From: Deltaproteobacteria bacterium
GTDB taxonomy: Bacteria > Desulfobacterota > Desulfomonilia > UBA1062
DNA length: 58,779 bases
NCBI GenBank assembly: GCA_029547185.1
Contig: JAKPPU010000034.1
Location: forward strand, 1 to 58,779
Direction of reading: 5' to 3'
The notes below the pieces were generated by a model. It was not told the origin of the DNA, made no database searches, and was given only the letters and a program-made list of their open reading frames with translations. Every line of letters begins with the position of its first letter. Positions within the stretch are counted from its first letter, which is position 1. The position numbers were made by a program, and so were the translations under genes. Shown one piece after another: positions 53,153 through 58,779 of the stretch.

Positions 53153-54859
53153 TTAGCTTGAGAGGAGCGATGTACACAGTTCCCCGGACTTCATCTCGTT
53201 CCAGATGTTGATCCCCATGCTCCGGTGATCGTTGAGGACCTTCCTCAGCATGTAGGGCTCCGTGTTGGGATTGACGGTGATGGCGCGCAGGACAACAACC
53301 TTCCTTGGTGAATATCGTGTCGACTCAAGTTTGGTTCTCGATACGAATGATGTGTCATGCTCCCTGATGGTCTTATGCAGTTCGATGTTTATGATGTTGA
53401 TGATCTTGTTGATGTCGGTGATCTTCTCGGAGTTTTCCTTTGGACTGTTCATGAGCTCATCCAGCTTCAGCTTGAGCTCTTCCGGAACGAACCGGTAATT
53501 GATGATGAAGAGTTCGGGCTTGTTCATCAGCTCGAAAAGGGGATCATCCTTGATGAGATTCGTGAAGGTGTTCTGAAGGTCTCTGGCATGCTCGAATATC
53601 AGCTTATATCCGTTTTTTCCAAGGATCTTCAGAGATGCCCAGGGCTTGAGGCATGCGAATGAGCGTGATCCTTCAATCGTGAACCTTCCCTGGTCCACCG
53701 AGCCCTGCCTGATGATGTAATTCGAAGTGTGATAGAGGAGCCTTGAATCCTGGACATCTTTAAAGAGACAGACTCCCATGCAATTCGGGGCATAGAGAAG
53801 TTTGTGAGCATCGAGAGACACGGTATCCGCCTCCTCGATACCGCTCATTATTCCCCTCCCGCAGTCCATGATCAGGGCACCGCCGCCCCAGGCGGCATCA
53901 ACATGGAAATGCGCACCTATTTCTCTGGAGACTCTGGCCAGCTCTCCGAGGTCATCGACGTTGCCTGTCTCGGTCGTCCCTGCAATACCGACGACGGAGA
54001 TGAACTTCGTCGGTTTTCCCGCTGCTTTATCTTCCTTACGGGTTTTCTCAATAATCTGCGCAAGCTTGGAGAGATCGATCCGGTTTGTATAAGGATGGAC
54101 CGGAACGTGCATTACGCCGTTTTCGCCTATTCCCAGGATTGTTCCGGCCTTGCAGATTGAGTAGTGGCCCCGCTTAGAGACGAGAATCACCGCCTGTCGA
54201 TAGCCGTAATAATCCAAAGCCCGGGCCAGCCCCTCCATACGAACCCCTTTGAATGCCTTTCCGTCGGCAGGGAATGCCTTTGACATGGCCAACGTCAGTG
54301 CCGTGAGATTCGCAAGGGTGCCGTCAGAGGTAATGTTCCCGAGAGAGATATGGTGATTCTGAATATTGTTGTCATAGAAGCTCTCAGTGTTGTTGTAAAT
54401 GAGCCTGTGCAGCCAGCAGATGAATTCTCTTTCCAAAAAAGAGGAAGCCTTGGCGCTTTCGATCTTGACCTGATTTTGATTGAGACTTACTGCGATCATC
54501 TCGAGGAGTATCATGAAATAGGGAATCGCGCTGGTCATATGCCCAATGTAATAGGGGTTGGCCACCTTGACGGAGTGTTTGATGACGTTGTTCTTTATTT
54601 CATCAAGGACATCTTTGATCAGCTTGGGTTCGGGAGGAATACTGGTATTATTAAAGATTCGAGCGAGGTCTTCCATGGAGATAGAAGAATGTATCCCGCC
54701 CTTTTCCTTGAAAAAGTCATGGATCATGTCCAGCAGATGGACACCGAACTCTACGAACCGGTCCGAGGACTCGGGCATTATGAACAGCTTCTTCATGTAC
54801 TCAGTTGTGCTTTCGATTCTCTTACAGTCGGTCTTGGTGCCGAGCTTCAATGATTCCAT
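53153..54859 (-). CDS. Pyridoxal-dependent decarboxylase (group II, GAD/PanP-like)
   Basis: From ATG 54859, after AAGGAAGGG, the protein has 568 residues (the frame extends upstream without family likeness). PLP-site features are SDGTLANLTAL (about 178-188), H232, D321 in HFHVDAAWGG and the Schiff-base lysine K353 in SLDAHKLLYAPN. Proteins of this type decarboxylate glutamate, aspartate (PanP, for beta-alanine) or related acids; the substrate cannot be fixed. It is single on its strand, convergent with the LPS cluster. Confidence 0.88.
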   Translation of the reverse strand: MESLKLGTKTDCKRIESTTEYMKKLFIMPESSDRFVEFGVHLLDMIHDFFKEKGGIHSSISMEDLARIFNNTSIPPEPKLIKDVLDEIKNNVIKHSVKVANPYYIGHMTSAIPYFMILLEMIAVSLNQNQVKIESAKASSFLEREFICWLHRLIYNNTESFYDNNIQNHHISLGNITSDGTLANLTALTLAMSKAFPADGKAFKGVRMEGLARALDYYGYRQAVILVSKRGHYSICKAGTILGIGENGVMHVPVHPYTNRIDLSKLAQIIEKTRKEDKAAGKPTKFISVVGIAGTTETGNVDDLGELARVSREIGAHFHVDAAWGGGALIMDCGRGIMSGIEEADTVSLDAHKLLYAPNCMGVCLFKDVQDSRLLYHTSNYIIRQGSVDQGRFTIEGSRSFACLKPWASLKILGKNGYKLIFEHARDLQNTFTNLIKDDPLFELMNKPELFIINYRFVPEELKLKLDELMNSPKENSEKITDINKIINIINIELHKTIREHDTSFVSRTKLESTRYSPRKVVVLRAITVNPNTEPYMLRKVLNDHRSMGINIWNEMKSGELCTSLLSS

Positions 54860-54944
54860 GATAAGCCCTTCCTTTTGATTTCCGCAGCTAGTATATATAC
54901 CATGATTTATGGTGCCCATAAAAGAAGAAAAAAGAGCCCAAGAT

Positions 54945-55769
54945 ATGAGCAGCACAACGCTTTTTCTCGTTCCTACACCTATCGGCAATCTGGGCGATAT
55001 AACGTTACGCGCCCTGGAAGTGCTCAGGGATGTGGATGTAATAGCCTGCGAGGACACACGCCGCACGCGGAAGCTTTTAGCTGCCTATAACATTCACCAA
55101 TCCCTTATCTCTTATGAGAGATTCAGTGAAACCAAGAAGGTATCCCGTATCCTGGAACTCTTGGCCGAGGGGAAGAATGTTGCACTGGTGAGCGATGCAG
55201 GTACTCCATTGATAAGCGATCCCGGCTCGATACTCATATCTCAAGCCCGGAACATGGGTATAAGGGTGGAGTCGCTTCCAGGTCCCTGTGCTGCGATCGC
55301 CGCACTGTCGGCGTCCGGGTTTGAAGGCCCTTTCCGCTTTATTGGCTTTTTCCCCAGACAGAAGAGCGTGGCCCAGCGAGAGATTACGAGGATGAGCCTC
55401 ACGTCGGATCATACGGTTTTCTATGAATCTCCCCACCGGATCATGGAGACCTTGGAGCTTCTAGGCCTGAGCTTGGGGGATCGGACTGTTTGCCTTGCCA
55501 GAGAGATATCCAAGATTCATGAAGAATATATTGTAGGATCTGTTCGAGAGGTAATCGAGAGATTGAAGGACAGAAAGATGATCGGTGAGGTCACAATGAT
55601 CGTTCACGGGTCATCTCAGGAGGAAGCAATAGATGAGACGGTCATAAAGCAGAGAGCAGACGACCTTCTCAGATCCGGCTTTTCAAAGAAAGACATTCTC
55701 CGCGTACTTACAGAAGAAACAGGGATGGGAAGGAACCGTATTTACGATATTTTACTCAAGATAGGGTAA
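54945..55769 (+). CDS. rsmI: 16S rRNA (cytidine-1402-2'-O) methyltransferase
   Basis: The 274-residue enzyme begins LFLVPTPIGNLGDITLRAL and has EDTRRTRKLL, SDAGTPLISDPG (S-adenosylmethionine loop), SLPGPCAAIAAL and FYESPHRI, all hallmarks of RsmI. The C-terminal helices 235-274 are usual. ATG 54945 is the conventional start; upstream codons from 54909 lack a ribosome site. The small gene at 55827 follows on the same strand. Confidence 0.96.
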   Translation: MSSTTLFLVPTPIGNLGDITLRALEVLRDVDVIACEDTRRTRKLLAAYNIHQSLISYERFSETKKVSRILELLAEGKNVALVSDAGTPLISDPGSILISQARNMGIRVESLPGPCAAIAALSASGFEGPFRFIGFFPRQKSVAQREITRMSLTSDHTVFYESPHRIMETLELLGLSLGDRTVCLAREISKIHEEYIVGSVREVIERLKDRKMIGEVTMIVHGSSQEEAIDETVIKQRADDLLRSGFSKKDILRVLTEETGMGRNRIYDILLKIG

Positions 55770-55826
55770 TGGTTGTTTTTTCTTTTGCCGATAAGGAACG
55801 TGCAGGACTATGAAAAGGGGAAAGAC

Positions 55827-56090
55827 ATGAAGATCAATTCTGAAATATCAGGTGTTATCAATTTGGTGAGAAAAGATGGAGATTACCGCAAAAAGGCTGA
55901 AGAGATGACGGAGGACAAGCGAAAGGTAGCCGACATTGTCACAGTAGAGAACAATGCAGCATCCCGCTCGTACGTGGAGAATGTCGAGCAGGCTCGCGCA
56001 TTACTGTCGAATGTAATGAGCGGCATAAAGGAATCCTCCCCAACGTTGCACAGTCTTAATCAATACAGAATAACCCAGCTTATCAGTTAA
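55827..56090 (+). CDS. Small protein, FlgM-like at best
   Basis: The 87-residue product starts MKINSEISGVINLVRK from ATG 55827 after AAAGGGGAAAG. It is charged and helical, with EEMTEDKRKVADIVTVENN in the middle and HSLNQYRITQLIS at the end. The length and an MKIN start recall anti-sigma-28 FlgM proteins, but the conserved FlgM core is not clear and no flagellar gene is near. I would treat it as a hypothetical protein. It lies 57 bp after rsmI and ends at a terminator. Confidence 0.55.
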   Translation: MKINSEISGVINLVRKDGDYRKKAEEMTEDKRKVADIVTVENNAASRSYVENVEQARALLSNVMSGIKESSPTLHSLNQYRITQLIS

Positions 56091-56106
56091 GCGATTTCAG
56101 AGTATT

Positions 56107-56150
56107 CCGGGGAGGATTTGCCTTCGTGCGTACTCCCCGGTTTGTCTTCG
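56107..56150. terminator. Terminator between small protein and HDOD gene
   Basis: CCGGGGAG (56107-56114) pairs with CTCCCCGG (56133-56140) and is followed by TTTGTCTT on the plus strand. It lies between two convergent genes. Confidence 0.7.
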
Positions 56151-56164
56151 CGAAGACCTTCAGC

Positions 56165-57259
56165 TTATCTCCGATCAATAGATGCATCAGGCTGTTCAGA
56201 CGTATCAGGGTCCGTGAATCCTCCCATGAGCTTTATCCTGTTCAGGTCCCGGGAGATCTCAGGCGTAATTATGCTCTCGATTTTCGGCTGCTTCTTGATG
56301 AAACGATAATAATCATCCCCTATGTACGATCCGAAGATGTTCTGCTTCAGATAGTTCTTTGCCGCTATGTCGGAAATGCTCAGGATGGCAAGCTCTTTTA
56401 CCGTATCACCGGATACCTGCCCGATTTCCCGCACCGGCCAGAACATGGGCCAATGATGCTGTTCTATTGCCTTAATCAGCCTCTCGGGCATCTGCCATCG
56501 CCTTGCAAGTATACCTCCTAGAGCGGCATGATCGATCCCGTATAACTCTGTTTCCTGTCTCAACCTCTCTCTTGGATCTATGGAAAATTCTCCTTCCGGC
56601 GGAGCGAGAGATTTCTCCATAACTGTCTTCGCAATATCATGGAGCATTCCAAGGGTCACCATGATCCCTCCCTGGACCCCGATTCTGGACGTGCCCGAAA
56701 GGTAAGCCGCGATGGTGGAAGTGAGGTTTGCATGCACCCATTCCTCCCGGCTCGGCTTTATTCCTATCCTGGACGTCCTCTCTTCCATGACGATCCGATA
56801 GATCTCATTGTATCCCAGGATCACGATCGCATTGAAGATGTTGTCAACCTTCTGAGCCAGCCTGTAATACGGAGAATTCACACGTTTCAGGATAAATGAG
56901 GTCAGGCCCTGATCCGTGATGATAAGCTTGCTGATTTCCTTTGGGTTGATATCCGGATCACCGAGCCTGGAAGACATTTCGGTAACGATCGGTGAAATGG
57001 ACTCTATCGTATCGATTACCTTTTCCACTTCTTCCGGGACACTCTTTGGATACTCTCTGTCCGGCTTCCAAGGGAGATCGTACATTTTCATGAACGAATC
57101 ATCGAGATCATCATGAGAAGATATTCTGGCATAATGCACAGGTGATTTTTTCAGAGGAGCGGGTGCCTTCTTTGCCATGAGTTTTACTACCAGGACTATA
57201 ATGCCTAAACAAACGGCAAGAGAGATAATGATCCAAAAGAGGTATGTAATCTTCATCAA
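56165..57259 (-). CDS. Membrane-anchored HDOD-domain protein
   Basis: The 364-residue protein has an N-terminal membrane helix (about 5-27), a linker to residue 75 and an HDOD domain (about 80-300): PEEVEKVIDTI, LKRVNSPYY, AIVILGYNEI, and an intact HD pair in GMLHDIAK with EQHHWP later. HDOD proteins are non-cyclic-di-GMP relatives of HD-GYP domains with regulatory roles that are mostly unknown. ATG 57259 or 57256. It is divergent from a second HDOD gene across 196 bp. Confidence 0.9.
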   Translation of the reverse strand: MMKITYLFWIIISLAVCLGIIVLVVKLMAKKAPAPLKKSPVHYARISSHDDLDDSFMKMYDLPWKPDREYPKSVPEEVEKVIDTIESISPIVTEMSSRLGDPDINPKEISKLIITDQGLTSFILKRVNSPYYRLAQKVDNIFNAIVILGYNEIYRIVMEERTSRIGIKPSREEWVHANLTSTIAAYLSGTSRIGVQGGIMVTLGMLHDIAKTVMEKSLAPPEGEFSIDPRERLRQETELYGIDHAALGGILARRWQMPERLIKAIEQHHWPMFWPVREIGQVSGDTVKELAILSISDIAAKNYLKQNIFGSYIGDDYYRFIKKQPKIESIITPEISRDLNRIKLMGGFTDPDTSEQPDASIDRR

Positions 57260-57455
57260 AATGACTTATCGGGATTGCAAACAGCCTCCTTTAACATAAT
57301 GACAATACCTCTATGAAATATGGCATCTTATAGATTGAGCTCATCACGACGCGATACCTTCCGGCAGATTTGAAAATTTTATAATTCGATATTTGATCGG
57401 CTTATTGCCCGGTCAGACTCTCAAGAAAGGATCTTGAATTTCCGAATATCCTGCA

Positions 57456-58349
57456 GTGGAGGCAAAATTTTATCCGGATCAGAACAGGGAAGATGTGCTG
57501 AAACTCCTCTCTCGATGTGCAGATGTCCTTGCACTTCCGCACACTACACGGCTGATCTTAGATGTAACATCTGGAAAAAGCTCTTCTTCCAGTGCCCTGG
57601 CCAGTTTGATAGGGAGTGATCCCGCACTCTCTGCCGGGATTATCGCGGCGATAAGCTCTCCGTATTTCGGATTTGCAAAGAAGGTTTCCTCGGTGTCCCA
57701 TGCAGTGACTGTCATGGGCTTTCAGGAAGTCCAGCATCTCGTATTGAGTATTTCCGTCATCAGGTTGTTCGATCAGAAGGGCTCCGATCTCACGGAAAAA
57801 CTCTGGAGGCATTCGTTTGCCGTGGGAGTGGGCTCGCGGATGCTTGCAGCTCATCTCAAGCTCAAGGTGGAAAGCAAGTATTTCGTTGCAGGCCTCCTCC
57901 ATGACATCGGGAAAATATTTCTTGCACAGTATCTTCCCGATAAATTCAAAGAGATGCATGCAATACTCGAAAGGAGCGACAATAAGACGACGTACCATGC
58001 CCTCGAAGAGGGATTTTTCGGGATCTCTCACGCAGAGATCGGAAGGAAGCTCCTGGAGTTCTGGTGTTTTCCGGATGACATAAAGGATGCAGTGGCATGG
58101 CACCACGAGCCCTCACGGGCTTTGTCGTGCCAGGCTCTTGCCTCATGTGTGAGCATTACCGATTTGATTTGTGCCATAAAGGGCATTTCCCCTCTGGGGG
58201 ACCGCCATTTTCTCACAATCGACAAGAACGTGCTTCCTTTATTGAGCAAGCTTAAAAAGGATTTCGATACGGAAGACCTCTTTTACTTAACCAGGCAGCT
58301 CGATCTGGAGATAGACAGGCTGAGCGGATTCGTTTCCATCTATCGATGA
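57456..58349 (+). CDS. Soluble HDOD-domain protein
   Basis: The 297-residue protein is nearly all HDOD: ISSPYFGFAKKVSSVSHAVTVMGFQEV, GLLHDIGKIFLAQ with an HD pair, and AWHHEPSRA. No membrane segment or other domain is seen. The start is GTG 57456 with a weak ribosome site. It is divergent from the anchored HDOD gene and convergent with the phosphoglycerate mutase gene. Role unknown; HDOD proteins often act with two-component systems. Confidence 0.9.
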   Translation: MEAKFYPDQNREDVLKLLSRCADVLALPHTTRLILDVTSGKSSSSSALASLIGSDPALSAGIIAAISSPYFGFAKKVSSVSHAVTVMGFQEVQHLVLSISVIRLFDQKGSDLTEKLWRHSFAVGVGSRMLAAHLKLKVESKYFVAGLLHDIGKIFLAQYLPDKFKEMHAILERSDNKTTYHALEEGFFGISHAEIGRKLLEFWCFPDDIKDAVAWHHEPSRALSCQALASCVSITDLICAIKGISPLGDRHFLTIDKNVLPLLSKLKKDFDTEDLFYLTRQLDLEIDRLSGFVSIYR

Positions 58350-58380
58350 GAGCATGGGCGGCAACGTTCATTGACTCACC

Positions 58381-58779
58381 TTATGATTCAGCACGAGACA
58401 GGAGCCTCCTCAGAAGCGTATATCCCTCCTCGATAAACAGGCCTGTCTGCATGGCATCCTTTTCAGTAAATTTCCACTTGTTCCCGCGTGGATTCGTACT
58501 GTCGTAGATGGCAAACGGCACCGGGTCTGCGGTGTGAGTTCGTTTTCTTATCGGCGTGGGATGGTCGGGGAGGAAGAGGACCCTGAAAGGCTCTGCCTTT
58601 TCTTCCATGTGCATGAGAACCTGACCGACCACCTTCTCGTCGAAATGCTCTATGGCCTGTATCTTCTCCTTGATCAGGCCGGCATGGCCGGCTTCGTCCG
58701 GGGCTTCCACATGGATGAAGCTCAAATCATGGAACGAGAGGGAATCCATTGCTGCCTTTGCCTTGCCCTGATAGTCGGT
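58381..58779 (-). CDS. Cofactor-independent phosphoglycerate mutase, archaeal (ApgM) type, N-terminus outside window
   Basis: Only the last 132 residues are present; the frame stays open to the window edge. The visible part has VEAPDEAGHAGLIKEKIQAIE, FLPDHPTPIRKRTHTADPVPFAIY (part quoted: DHPTPIRKRTHTADPVPF) with metal-binding D and H residues, and a FTEKDAMQTGLFIEEGY tail. This is the ApgM form of 2,3-bisphosphoglycerate-independent mutase, which interconverts 2- and 3-phosphoglycerate in glycolysis and gluconeogenesis. Confidence 0.9.
   Translation of the reverse strand, partial: TDYQGKAKAAMDSLSFHDLSFIHVEAPDEAGHAGLIKEKIQAIEHFDEKVVGQVLMHMEEKAEPFRVLFLPDHPTPIRKRTHTADPVPFAIYDSTNPRGNKWKFTEKDAMQTGLFIEEGYTLLRRLLSRAES

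Noticed and set aside
55827..56090. Assignment as FlgM anti-sigma factor
   Set aside because: Only length and the MKIN start agree; the conserved core is not clear and no flagellar gene is nearby.
1..58779. Search for CRISPR arrays, insertion sequences, phage genes and att sites
   Set aside because: No regularly spaced repeats, transposase, integrase or terminal inverted repeats were seen; the tRNA genes at 37870-38038 are followed by a terminator and no integrase.

Overview
The window looks like chromosomal DNA of a strictly anaerobic, probably syntrophic, delta-type proteobacterium (Desulfobacterota; a Syntrophorhabdus- or Syntrophus-like lineage is my best guess, not a proven one). The reasons are the selenocysteine-type selD, a sigma-54 promoter in front of a glutaconate-type CoA-transferase pair, a CoA-transferase/GNAT fusion, HDOD proteins, a hybrid PAS kinase, the tig-clpP-clpX-lon-HU and queA-tgt-yajC-secD-secF orders, and LPS-type glycosyltransferases. 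Genes are tightly packed, many pairs overlap by 4 bases, and GTG/TTG starts are frequent. I see no insertion sequence, prophage, CRISPR array or rRNA.

Layout. 1-5.1 kb (minus strand): end-truncated SDR epimerase, MBL-fold hydrolase, hybrid histidine kinase, and a micro-operon of three tiny membrane proteins around an AtpZ-like subunit. 5.4-10.4 kb: PlsC acyltransferase, a sigma-54-driven CoA-transferase pair, a Nudix hydrolase, an exported DUF4412 protein and a YmgE/GlsB membrane protein. 10.5-17.5 kb (minus): an unrecognised anchored protein, an alpha/beta hydrolase, a ChaN/TIKI-like protein, the dus-yhcC-ldh overlapping operon, and a LysR regulator divergent from selD. 17.6-24.8 kb (plus): selD with an in-frame UGA, an SGNH hydrolase, a C69 peptidase, a methyltransferase, then HMG-CoA reductase paired with a DUF2156 protein. 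24.9-31 kb: a HAD phosphatase (minus), a GldF-GldG fusion plus DUF4340 protein without an ATPase gene, and a thymidylate module (dCMP deaminase, dcd-like, thyX-like).

31.2-44.3 kb is housekeeping: a tRNA methyltransferase, trigger factor with the ClpP/ClpX/Lon proteases, HU, tRNA-Val and tRNA-Asp, a PP-loop sulfurtransferase-like protein, then queuosine synthesis and Sec accessory genes. 44.5-58.8 kb: a secreted FN3/calcium-repeat protein, the CoA-transferase/GNAT fusion, a five-gene overlapping LPS or glycan cluster (GT2, SDR, DegT, GT4, GT9), a PLP decarboxylase, RsmI, a small protein, two divergent HDOD proteins and the end of an ApgM-type phosphoglycerate mutase.

The strongest points for a second look are: selD, whose reading frame crosses a UGA codon followed at the right distance by a bacterial SECIS-like hairpin, beside a LysR gene with a LysR-box palindrome between them; the nucleotide module, in which both the ThyX signature and the Dcd/dUTPase catalytic positions look non-canonical; the AtpZ micro-operon, two of whose genes are too short for ordinary ORF calling; and the HMG-CoA reductase with an extra N-terminal domain next to a DUF2156 gene. 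All family assignments come from reading the sequence; no search was run.
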